Made by a program: the position numbers and the translations under genes. 64,000 bases of DNA from Ancrocorticia sp039812645. GTDB lineage: Bacteria > Actinomycetota > Actinomycetes > Actinomycetales > Actinomycetaceae. Where the stretch lies: assembly GCA_039812645.1 (NCBI GenBank), contig JBDIAV010000007.1, positions 1-64,000 on the forward strand, in the 5' to 3' direction. How positions within the stretch are numbered: the first letter of the stretch is position 1; every line of letters starts with the position of its first letter. Below the pieces are notes generated by a model that saw only the letters and a list, made by a program, of their open reading frames with translations, did not search any database and was not told the DNA's origin. Below, one piece after another: positions 43,394 to 51,561 of the stretch.

Positions 43394-43986
43394 ATGCTCT
43401 TCCTGATCTTCACCAGCCTCTCGCTCGGACTACCTCATCACTCACGAACCCTTCTGAGTCGTCCCTCCGCGCTTCTCGTCCGCCTCGCTTCAGCCTCGTT
43501 CCTCTTCCCGACGACGACGTTGATCCACCAGGAAGCTACGAGTTCCCTCGGACGTCACCTGAGAAGCCATGGGATCGATTGGCGTTCGCCTTTCAGCAAG
43601 AGAAGGTCGCGCCATTAGATGACGATGATGACATCGACACCTCAGATCCCAAGAAATGCGAACTAACCTCTGGAGCGCTGGGACAGATCATTGTCCATAC
43701 GATTGAGATTCTCCTTGGCCATCGACCGCCATCTCATCTGCGCAACTGGCTCAATCCACGCGTTTTCGACGCTCTTGCGCGGCGCGCCGGTTTAGCTATT
43801 CGCATCCGCGGTAAGGCACCTCGGTGTAAACCACCACGCGTACTGCGGGTACAGAGGTGCCATCCCAACGAGCGGGTGGTGGAGGCCGCCGTCGTCGTTC
43901 ATGACGGACAAAAGGTGCGCGCCGCAGCGGTGCGGGCCGAATTCATCCGCGGACGTTGGCGCATCGTTGCGCTGGAGATTGGCTGA
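43390..43986 (+). CDS. Rv3235-family protein
   Basis: The 198-residue product has a disordered, acidic and proline-rich first half (PDDDVDPPGSYEF, LDDDDDIDTSDP) and a conserved second half (GQIIVHTIEILLGHRPPSHL, RNWLNPRVFDAL, then AVRAEFIRGRWRIVALEIG). This C-terminal pattern is that of the Rv3235 family, conserved next to secA in actinobacteria; its function is not known. It overlaps the LysM gene and is convergent with secA. Confidence 0.85.
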   Translation: MNALPDLHQPLARTTSSLTNPSESSLRASRPPRFSLVPLPDDDVDPPGSYEFPRTSPEKPWDRLAFAFQQEKVAPLDDDDDIDTSDPKKCELTSGALGQIIVHTIEILLGHRPPSHLRNWLNPRVFDALARRAGLAIRIRGKAPRCKPPRVLRVQRCHPNERVVEAAVVVHDGQKVRAAAVRAEFIRGRWRIVALEIG

Positions 43987-44098
43987 CGGCCTGTTTGCAG
44001 CGGGTGCCAGCCAGCCACCACAATGCGCTCGTTCGCAACCACCACAGCGCACCCATTCACAGTACCCACGCAAACGTTTCATCCGCTCACCGAAAACC

Positions 44099-44130
44099 GG
44101 GTGGGCCTCCCAGCTCGGAGAGGCCCACCC
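44099..44130 (+). terminator. Hairpin after the Rv3235-family gene
   Basis: Eleven-base arms (44099-44109 and 44120-44130) with a 10-base loop lie about 110 bases after the stop. There is no T-run. The gene-free stretch 43987-44408 holds this hairpin, the secA terminator and no reading frame I can support. Confidence 0.65.
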
Positions 44131-44307
44131 GCGGCCCTTCCATAGAAGACGGATCAGCCGCAAGATGATGGAAATAGTAGGAACCGAGTCCTCAAACCAG
44201 CAATGGTTTTGGCGTTCGGTAGTGGTTTTGGCTTGAGAAAATACCTGACCGAATGCCAGAAGCCTTACTGAACCAACCGGGCAACGGTCGCAATCAGGTC
44301 GAAAAGC

Positions 44308-44344
44308 GGAAGGTCCCTCCCGAGATTCCCGGGAGGGACCTTCC
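44308..44344 (-). terminator. Terminator of secA
   Basis: A perfect 14-base-pair stem (44308-44321 with 44331-44344) with a 9-base loop lies about 65 bases beyond the secA stop. On the secA strand it is followed by GCTTTTCG. Confidence 0.85.
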
Positions 44345-44408
44345 AGCTCAACCAATGAGCAACGTCAGTTCTTCAGTGCAGCTTGGAGGCCGCTACCTAC
44401 AGACAGCC

Positions 44409-47345
44409 TCAGCGGCGCTTCTTGGCGGCGCGGCGCTGGGCGCGGTTCATGCCGTCCGAGGACTGCTGGCCAGCCTTCGGCGCGGGGCGCGCTTCCTTGC
44501 CCTGAGCGTTCGTGGTCTGCACGGCACCGGACCCATCTTTTGCTGCGGCGGAGTAAGCCACCGGAGCGGTGCGCTTGGGAGCCTTGATGCCCAGCACCTT
44601 CTCGGCGTCCACACGTCCGGCCTTCGCAGCGGCAGGCTTGTCGGCACCCGCCGGAGCAGCACCCGCCGGAGCAGCCCCAGGACCACCAGGAGCCGAACCC
44701 GCCTGCGCGGCCGTAGCACCCTGCACCCCAGCCGAAGCGGCAGGACGCGAGCCCGCAGCAGCCATCCGCGCGGCGTTCTGCTGCTGAGCAGCAATCGCGG
44801 CGGCGGCAGCGGCCTCCTCGTTCACCTGGGCAGCTTCGCGGGCGGCACGCTCACTCGGCAGCTCGAAGTTAAACAGGTAACGGACTGTCTCTTCCTTAAT
44901 ACCATCGTTCATGGCCTGGAACATCCGGTAGCCCTCGGACTTGTACTCGACGAGCGGATCGGACTGTGCCATCGCACGAAGCCCGATGCCTTCCTTGAGG
45001 TAGTCCATCTCGTAGAGGTGCTCACGCCACTTGCGGTCAAGGACGTTGAGCAGGATCTGACGCTCCAGCTCGCGCATCGTCTCTTCGCCAACCTCGGCTT
45101 CACGGTCCTCAAAGTTGGTCTCAATGTCTGTCTTGAGCTCAGCAACGAGAACACCGCGGTCAAGACGCATCTTGCCGCCTACTTCCTCCACCAGCTCATC
45201 CGGCTCGAAGCCCGGATGGTAGAAGGTGCGAAGCTCCTTCCACAGGCCATCGAGGTCCCAATCATCAACGTCACCCAGGGCGTGGGACCCCGCGATATCC
45301 TCCACGACGTAGCCGAGGAAACCCCGCACCATGGGGTCAATATCTTCGCCCTCAAGGATGCGACGGCGCTCGTCGTACACCACGGTACGCTGCTCGTTCA
45401 TGACGTCGTCGTACTTCAGCACGTTCTTACGCATCTCGGCGTTACGGGCCTCGATGGAGGTCTGTGCGCGCTCGATGGACTTACCGACCATCTTGAATTC
45501 CAGCGGCTGATCCTCCGGGTAACGGGAAGGGTCAAGCGCGCGGGCTGCCAATCCGGATGCGAACAATCGCATGAGGTCGTCTTCTAGCGACAGATAGAAG
45601 CGCGACTCGCCCGGATCACCCTGGCGACCGGAACGGCCACGCAACTGGTTGTCAATGCGACGGGACTCGTGGCGCTCGGAACCGAGCACATACAGGCCAC
45701 CCAACTCCACGACTTCGTCGTGCTCTGCGGCCACCGCATGCTTGGCCTCTGCCACGGCATCCGGCCAAGCTGCCTCGTACTCCTCCGGTGTCTCCTCGGG
45801 ATCGAGCCCGCGCGACTTCAACGCGGCAACGGCGCGATGCTCGGGGTTGCCACCGAGCATGATGTCCGTACCACGGCCGGCCATGTTGGTGGCCACGGTG
45901 ACGGCACCCTTGCGGCCCGCCTCGGCCACAACCGTGGCCTCTCGCTCGTGCTGCTTCGCATTGAGGACTTCATGGCGAATGCCTGCCTTGCGCAGCATCC
46001 CCGAAAGCTCCTCAGACTTCTCCACGGAGGTGGTTCCGATCAACACCGGCTGACCAGCCTCGTGACGCTCGGCGACGTCGTCGACAATCGCCCGCAACTT
46101 AGCCGCGCGCGTCGGGTAGACGCGATCAATCTGATCCACACGGATCATCGGCTTGTTCGTGGGAATCGGCACAACGCCCAGATCGTAGGTGGAGGCGAAC
46201 TCCTCGGCCTCGGTCTCTGCGGTACCGGTCATACCCGACAGCTTGTTGTAGAGGCGGAAGTAGTTCTGTAGCGTGATGGTGGCGAGAGTCTGATTCTCAG
46301 CCTTGATCTCCACACCTTCCTTGGCCTCAATGGCCTGGTGCATACCCTCGTTGTAGCGGCGCCCGGCCAGAACTCGGCCGGTGTGCTCGTCAACGATCAG
46401 GACCTCGCCATCGCGGACGATGTAGTCCTTGTCGCGGTCGAAGAGCTCCTTGGCCTTGATCGCATTGTTGAGGTAGCCGATGAGCGGAGTGTTAAGAGAT
46501 TCGTAGAGGTTATCAATGCCCAGCAGATCCTCGACGCGCTCAATACCGGGCTCAAGAATGCCGACGGTGCGCTTCTTCTCATCCACCTCGTAATCAACGT
46601 CGCGGCGCATCTGGCGGGCCACGCGCGAGAACTCCAAGTACCATTTGTTGGCGTCGCCCTCGGCGGGGCCAGAGATGATGAGCGGGGTACGGGCCTCGTC
46701 GATAAGAATCGAGTCCACCTCGTCGACGATGACGAAGTTGTGCCCGCGCTGCACCAGATCCTCGACCTTCCAGGCCATGTTGTCGCGCAGGTAATCGAAG
46801 CCAAACTCGTTGTTTGTCCCGTAGGTGATATCCGCGGCATACTCCTTGCGGCGCTGCTCTGGCGTCTGACCAGTGAGGATACAGCCGGTGGTGAGACCAA
46901 GGAAGCGATGAATACGGCCCATCAGCTCCGACTGGTACGAGGCCAGGTAGTCATTCACCGTGACCACGTGGACGCCCTTGCCCGACAGCGCGTTGAGGTA
47001 GGACGGCAGCGTAGCCACGAGCGTCTTTCCTTCGCCGGTCTTCATCTCAGAGATGTTGCCCAGGTGAAGAGCCGCGCCACCCATGATCTGGACATCGTAA
47101 GGACGCAGGCCAATCGTGCGCTGCGCCGCCTCCCGCACCGTCGCAAAAGCCTCTGGAAGCAGCGAATCCAGGGACTCCCCGTCCGCGATCCGATCCTTGA
47201 ACAGCTGTGTTTGTGCCCTCAGCTCCTCGTCAGTGAGATCAGCGACGGTCTCTTCGAGAAGATTGACCTGCTTCGCAAGACCTTCCAGCTTCCTGAGAGT
47301 GCGTCCTTCTCCAGCTCGGAGAATTTTATTGAGGAACTTTCCCAC
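44409..47345 (-). CDS. secA: Preprotein translocase ATPase SecA
   Basis: SecA drives proteins through SecYEG. With the GTG at 47345 (AAAGGAG upstream) the protein has 978 residues. It shows Walker A MKTGEGKTLVA (about 101-111), DEVDSILIDEARTPLI, the preprotein cross-linking and scaffold regions, the motor motif NMAGRGTDIML, and RRIDNQLRGRSGRQGDPG. After the helical scaffold, the last 130 residues are a long Ala/Pro/Gly-rich linker ending in a basic NRAQRRAAKKRR. The usual C-terminal zinc (SEC-C) motif is absent. This is the housekeeping SecA1 type. Confidence 0.97.
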   Translation of the reverse strand: MGKFLNKILRAGEGRTLRKLEGLAKQVNLLEETVADLTDEELRAQTQLFKDRIADGESLDSLLPEAFATVREAAQRTIGLRPYDVQIMGGAALHLGNISEMKTGEGKTLVATLPSYLNALSGKGVHVVTVNDYLASYQSELMGRIHRFLGLTTGCILTGQTPEQRRKEYAADITYGTNNEFGFDYLRDNMAWKVEDLVQRGHNFVIVDEVDSILIDEARTPLIISGPAEGDANKWYLEFSRVARQMRRDVDYEVDEKKRTVGILEPGIERVEDLLGIDNLYESLNTPLIGYLNNAIKAKELFDRDKDYIVRDGEVLIVDEHTGRVLAGRRYNEGMHQAIEAKEGVEIKAENQTLATITLQNYFRLYNKLSGMTGTAETEAEEFASTYDLGVVPIPTNKPMIRVDQIDRVYPTRAAKLRAIVDDVAERHEAGQPVLIGTTSVEKSEELSGMLRKAGIRHEVLNAKQHEREATVVAEAGRKGAVTVATNMAGRGTDIMLGGNPEHRAVAALKSRGLDPEETPEEYEAAWPDAVAEAKHAVAAEHDEVVELGGLYVLGSERHESRRIDNQLRGRSGRQGDPGESRFYLSLEDDLMRLFASGLAARALDPSRYPEDQPLEFKMVGKSIERAQTSIEARNAEMRKNVLKYDDVMNEQRTVVYDERRRILEGEDIDPMVRGFLGYVVEDIAGSHALGDVDDWDLDGLWKELRTFYHPGFEPDELVEEVGGKMRLDRGVLVAELKTDIETNFEDREAEVGEETMRELERQILLNVLDRKWREHLYEMDYLKEGIGLRAMAQSDPLVEYKSEGYRMFQAMNDGIKEETVRYLFNFELPSERAAREAAQVNEEAAAAAAIAAQQQNAARMAAAGSRPAASAGVQGATAAQAGSAPGGPGAAPAGAAPAGADKPAAAKAGRVDAEKVLGIKAPKRTAPVAYSAAAKDGSGAVQTTNAQGKEARPAPKAGQQSSDGMNRAQRRAAKKRR

Positions 47346-47498
47346 GGACTCGAACTCCTTTTGTGCGGCACATTTTCGACGTGCACAGTGCAAACCATTC
47401 CTATTCTATGCGAGGACGAAGGGTGGCAAACGTCCGTCCGTTTCACCAAACGATGAATCCCGCCTCACCTGGTCCCCATGAAGGCTTGAGATAACGCA

Positions 47499-47534
47499 AA
47501 GGCGGGACCCGAAGTCACCTTCGAGCCCCGCCCT
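47499..47534 (-). terminator. Hairpin downstream of the 5'-nucleotidase gene
   Basis: Arms 47501-47514 and 47519-47532 pair with two to three wobble or mismatched positions around a TCAC loop. It lies about 95 bases beyond the 5'-nucleotidase stop and upstream of secA. The 47535-47625 stretch between stop and hairpin shows no gene. Confidence 0.7.
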
Positions 47535-47625
47535 CCATAACTATTCACTTATGGACGCATGGATTGACGACGACGGCGCTCCACCCACTCGGTTGAACAC
47601 ACCCGACCGTGTATCCACACCTACG

Positions 47626-50157
47626 TCAGCGAATGACCGCCAGGGTATCCGTTCCGGTACCGAAGAAGTCACCCACAACGCGGGTATCCGTTGCACGCCC
47701 AAAGACAAGAACGGAATCCGCGCCGCCACCGACGAGCGTGTTCTTCACGAAGGTCTTTCCATCACGCACCACGGCGATGCTGTCAGCACCGTCGCCGTCG
47801 AAATCACCTGTGAGGGCAATATCGCCTGCACGACCGAAGGTGAAGGGGGCATCCGCTGCACCGCCGGAGAGCTCGTTGCGCAGGAAGAACGTGGCTCCGC
47901 GCTGAACACCGAGGCTGTCGACGCCGTCGCCATCCCAGTCACCCGCAACAGGCACGTCACTCGGACGGCCATAGGCGAAGGTGAGATCAGGATCCACGCT
48001 GGATGAATTGATGAAGTAGATGTCGAAGACAGCTGTTCCAGCAGTGCGAAGTGCCAGATCGTCGTAGCCGTCGCCGTCGAAGTCTCCTACAACGGCGGCG
48101 TCTTCGGGCTGCCCGAGGACCTCAACAAAGCTATCCGAATCAACTCGATTAGTCTCCAGGAAGGTGTACTCGTTACCTGTCCGCAGGATGAAAGTGTCGA
48201 CGCCGTCGCCATCCCAATCGGCCACGAGAACCTCGTCGGCAGCCGCGATTGTATTCGCGAACTCGGCGATACTGCTCAGCCAATCGTTCGCAAACAGAAC
48301 GTTGCCATCCTTGCCCTCGGCCGGTGTCTGATCGGCCACAGGCGCATCCTCGGTGATGAGCTTCCAGTTGACCTCGTGGAAGTTCGCCTGATCAATCACA
48401 CCAACGGACTCGGCGTAATCAATGATCAGCTGGCGAATCTCCAGCTGCTCGTCCCAGATGGTCTCGAAGTCACCCACGGGGAATCCGCCGCCGCCATTCT
48501 GACGGTAGTTGTTGACGGCGAGGACGAAGACGTCGTCGTCGGCAACAGGGGTTCCGTCGGCGTGACGAAGGTTCTGTACACGCTCACCGAGGTCGTTACG
48601 AATATCAAGTTCGTAGGCAACCGGGCCGGTGATGGCGTCGTAGTTGTAATCCGGGATACCGCGGGTCTCGCCGGGGTACTGGGCACCGGTCGAGGTCTCG
48701 GGATCCCACGGGGTCTCGTCAGTCACCTGGACAAAGTAACGTGCCGAGTACTCGAGGTAAGCCTTGAGCTGCGCACCAGTGATGCGCTGCGCCGCCAAGG
48801 TGTTGTCGTAAATGTACAGACCCGCCACGTCACGGACGCGCAAGTCCCCCTGCGGGAACACTGACGTACGCGAGAATGGCGACGTCTGTGCAATGACCGG
48901 CAGACCCTCATATTCGGTCCCCACAAGAGCGTCACGTACCGAGTTCTCCATGACGTACCCGATAATGTCGAGGATCGGAGTGTCCTCGTAACGCGAGGTC
49001 TCCGTCTTCAGCTCCACGAGGTTGGTGGCCACAACAGAATTGACGTAATCAATCGTTGCCTGATGGTCACCGGGGAGGGTGGGATGCTCGGCGATAGACG
49101 GCGAATCGCTGTAGTCCAGCGAGTAATGCGCCGTGGACAAGGCCTTAATCTCATCATCAGTTTCCGGCCAGTTGACCTTGTATCCGTCACCATCAGCGGC
49201 GATCGGCAGCGTCACCTCAGAAGCCGAGCGAGCCCAGAAGTAGGGCTGCGTGTAGAGAACCGGGTCACCGTCTGGTGCGTGGAACACCTGCGAGGGGATA
49301 TTGACATGAGAGTGACCCGCCACGACCAAATCAATATCGTTGACCAGCGTGGAGACCGAGGTGGCCACGTTCTCCTGCAGCAGATCCGGGTCCCATTCGA
49401 CACCCGCGGCGTCCTGACCAGAATGAACAAGGGCGACGACGACGTCCGCACCCTCGGCCTTCATCTGGGGTACGTACTCCTGTGCAGTCAACACCAGATC
49501 ATGGAAGACCAACTTGCCTTCCACGTTCGCCTTATCCCAAATACGTACGCCGGGCGTCACGAGGCCAAGAATGCCCACCTTGATGGTTTGCCCACCAACA
49601 ACCTTGTCCAGGATGACGTAAGGCTCGAAGGACAGGGACGTGCCAGGGAGCGTCTCAACGTTCGCACCAAGCAGCGGAGTACCAGAACCCTCTACCTGGC
49701 CCTGATAATCCTCAAGGAAATCCAAACCATAATTGAACTCATGATTGCCAAGGTTCTGAGCATCGTAGCCAATAGCCTTGAGAGCTTCAGCCATGGGGTG
49801 TCCCTCGGAGACCAACTTATCGGGCTGCTCCGCAGCCAGGTAGGTCAGCGGGGTTCCCTGGATGAAGTCGCCATTGTCCACCATCACCACAGATTCGGCG
49901 CCCTTCGCCGCACGAACCTGTTCCGCAACGGTGGCGACCCGCGCCAAACCACGCTGATCCGCTTCCTTTGTAGGAACACTATCGGCAAAGTAATCCCAAT
50001 TGAAGACATTTCCGTGGACATCGGTGGTGCCGAGAACGGTGAGATCACCGATCGAAGTCTCAGCAGAATCCGCTGAGGCCGGCAGTGCGATGAGCGGAGT
50101 GATAACCATCGCGCTAACGGCGACGGCCCCTGTGAAGCGCCATCGTACTGATTTCAT
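47626..50157 (-). CDS. Secreted 5'-nucleotidase/metallophosphoesterase with FG-GAP-like repeats
   Basis: The 843-residue protein has a signal peptide (cut near ALPASA-D30) and an N-terminal metallophosphoesterase with TTDVHGNVFNWD, VDNGDFIQGT, LGNHEFNYG and AGHSHV. The 5'-nucleotidase C-terminal domain follows (NNYRQNGGGGFPVG). From about residue 640 come five repeats of 45-48 residues, each with a (D/W/F)DGDGxD calcium-type loop (ADWDGDGVD, GDFDGDGYD, GDWDGDGVD, GDFDGDGAD, and a degenerate GDFFGTGTD). There is no LPXTG or membrane anchor. It probably releases nucleosides and phosphate outside the cell. The ATG follows GTTAGGAGACTCT. Confidence 0.92.
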   Translation of the reverse strand: MKSVRWRFTGAVAVSAMVITPLIALPASADSAETSIGDLTVLGTTDVHGNVFNWDYFADSVPTKEADQRGLARVATVAEQVRAAKGAESVVMVDNGDFIQGTPLTYLAAEQPDKLVSEGHPMAEALKAIGYDAQNLGNHEFNYGLDFLEDYQGQVEGSGTPLLGANVETLPGTSLSFEPYVILDKVVGGQTIKVGILGLVTPGVRIWDKANVEGKLVFHDLVLTAQEYVPQMKAEGADVVVALVHSGQDAAGVEWDPDLLQENVATSVSTLVNDIDLVVAGHSHVNIPSQVFHAPDGDPVLYTQPYFWARSASEVTLPIAADGDGYKVNWPETDDEIKALSTAHYSLDYSDSPSIAEHPTLPGDHQATIDYVNSVVATNLVELKTETSRYEDTPILDIIGYVMENSVRDALVGTEYEGLPVIAQTSPFSRTSVFPQGDLRVRDVAGLYIYDNTLAAQRITGAQLKAYLEYSARYFVQVTDETPWDPETSTGAQYPGETRGIPDYNYDAITGPVAYELDIRNDLGERVQNLRHADGTPVADDDVFVLAVNNYRQNGGGGFPVGDFETIWDEQLEIRQLIIDYAESVGVIDQANFHEVNWKLITEDAPVADQTPAEGKDGNVLFANDWLSSIAEFANTIAAADEVLVADWDGDGVDTFILRTGNEYTFLETNRVDSDSFVEVLGQPEDAAVVGDFDGDGYDDLALRTAGTAVFDIYFINSSSVDPDLTFAYGRPSDVPVAGDWDGDGVDSLGVQRGATFFLRNELSGGAADAPFTFGRAGDIALTGDFDGDGADSIAVVRDGKTFVKNTLVGGGADSVLVFGRATDTRVVGDFFGTGTDTLAVIR

Positions 50158-50276
50158 AGAGTCTCCTAACAGTTATGCGCAGGCATCATCACCCGCGCTT
50201 CTCCAGATGGAGTTTTGTGTCACGCACGCTCAATAAGAGAAAGTCGAACACGTCAACAATCCTATATAAGAATCAC

Positions 50277-50423
50277 TCAAGAAGTACATGAATTTTTGGG
50301 AGGAATTTCAGCGTTTTCCCTGGTAAAAGTACTTTCCATGCGAAGAAAGTCCTCGTCTGATAACCCAGCTAGCAGGTGAGAGAGCATCGGATCGTGGATG
50401 GCTTCGTCGTTGAAACGTTCCAC
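50277..50423 (-). other. Short open frame of doubtful coding status
   Basis: A frame of 48 codons from a GTG at 50423 reads VERFNDEAIHDPMLSHLLAG and goes on SDEDFLRMESTF. It has protein-like composition but no ribosome binding site, and its upstream extension runs through a terminator hairpin. I cannot assign a family. It may be a gene remnant or chance. The rest of the 50158-50532 gap holds the terminator described next and the 5'-nucleotidase leader. Confidence 0.2.
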
Positions 50424-50442
50424 TGAAAAACTAGTTGGTAGA

Positions 50443-50484
50443 CGTCGTGGTGGGGCGAACCAGTTGGTTCGCCCCACCACGACG
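50443..50484 (-). terminator. Terminator of the nuo operon
   Basis: A perfect 20-base-pair stem (50443-50462 with 50465-50484) with a 2-base centre is followed on the minus strand by ACTAGTTTTTC. It lies about 50 bases after the polyprenyl synthase stop and is the longest perfect hairpin in the window. Confidence 0.9.
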
Positions 50485-50532
50485 CTTTTATCACCGAGTT
50501 TCCGTTATCCAGAGAACCCGTTTCACACTGTG

Positions 50533-51561
50533 TTACGCGTTCCGATTTACGGCAAGCTGCGCGTACTCAACGAGAGCTTCGCGGACGTCCCCTTCCGGTA
50601 GCTCCTCAAGGAACTCGACGCCCGCATCCACCCATTCCTGGGCCATCTGCTGCGTTTGTGCAACCACCGAGTGCTCGCGGAGCATCCCAACAACCTCAGC
50701 CAAATGAGCATCGGAGGATAGATCCGAATTCTCCAGAAGATCCAGAATCCGCGCACCCAGTTCGTCAATCGTCCCGGCCTCGCGCTGCTCCTTGAGAAGA
50801 AGCGTAGGCATGGTGTCCACTCCTTCACGCAGATCCGTGCCGGGAGTTTTTCCTGTGGTGGCACCGTCGGACATAACGTCGATGACATCGTCGGCAAGCT
50901 GGAAAGCTACTCCGACACGCTCACCGTAGTTCGCAACGACCTCGGCCAGTTCCTCGGACGCACCAGACGACACCACCCCATAGCGGGCAGAGGCCGCAAT
51001 GAGTGAACCCGTCTTATCCGCCAGGACAGAAAGATAGTGCTCCTTGGGTGATTCTCCCGGCGCGACCCCCACAGTCTCGTGAAGCTGCCCCGTACACAGA
51101 CGCTCAAACATCGTCGCATGCATCTGCACAGCCCGTGGTCCGAGCCCCGCAACAATGGTGGATGCGCGTGCAAAGAGGATATCTCCGGCGAGAATCGCTA
51201 CCGAGTTGCCATATAGCTGCTGTACGGAAGCAACCCCGCGCCGCATCGGAGCATCATCCATGACATCGTCGTGGTAGAGGGAGGCAAGGTGGGTCAATTC
51301 AACGGCGACAGCAGAATCAAAGACAGCCTGTGCCTCAGGTTCCGGCCCTAATTCTGCGGTGAGCAGAACAAGGGCAGGGCGCAACCTTTTGCCACCGGCA
51401 AGCGCCAAATGCGACGTTGCTGGATCAATCCGCAAATCGCCCATCTCAACGAGCTGCTGCAGCTGGGCTTCGACCTTTTCCATGCGGGGGCCAAGCCGAT
51501 CAAGCAGGGTCCCCTGATTCGCTGAATTACTCACAGGAAGAACACTAGCCGAGATACTCAC
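50533..51561 (-). CDS. Polyprenyl diphosphate synthase
   Basis: The 342-residue protein should lengthen farnesyl-type diphosphates to the side chain of menaquinone, the quinone used by complex I. It has both aspartate-rich motifs, YHDDVMDDAPMRRG and FQLADDVIDVM, and GGKRLRPALVLLTAE. The GTG at 51561 overlaps the nuoN stop by four bases (GTGA), so it is translationally coupled to complex I; the long frame upstream is antisense-like noise inside nuoN. Product chain length cannot be told from the sequence. Confidence 0.9.
   Translation of the reverse strand: MSISASVLPVSNSANQGTLLDRLGPRMEKVEAQLQQLVEMGDLRIDPATSHLALAGGKRLRPALVLLTAELGPEPEAQAVFDSAVAVELTHLASLYHDDVMDDAPMRRGVASVQQLYGNSVAILAGDILFARASTIVAGLGPRAVQMHATMFERLCTGQLHETVGVAPGESPKEHYLSVLADKTGSLIAASARYGVVSSGASEELAEVVANYGERVGVAFQLADDVIDVMSDGATTGKTPGTDLREGVDTMPTLLLKEQREAGTIDELGARILDLLENSDLSSDAHLAEVVGMLREHSVVAQTQQMAQEWVDAGVEFLEELPEGDVREALVEYAQLAVNRNA

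Noticed and set aside
45669..47456. Long plus-strand frames opposite secA
   Set aside because: They are shadows of secA, which has every expected motif in its own frame.
47563..47582. 20-base match between this gap and the thrB coding region (9550-9570, encoding IDDDGA)
   Set aside because: The thrB copy is explained by codon use in an aspartate run; only the intergenic copies are counted in the motif finding.
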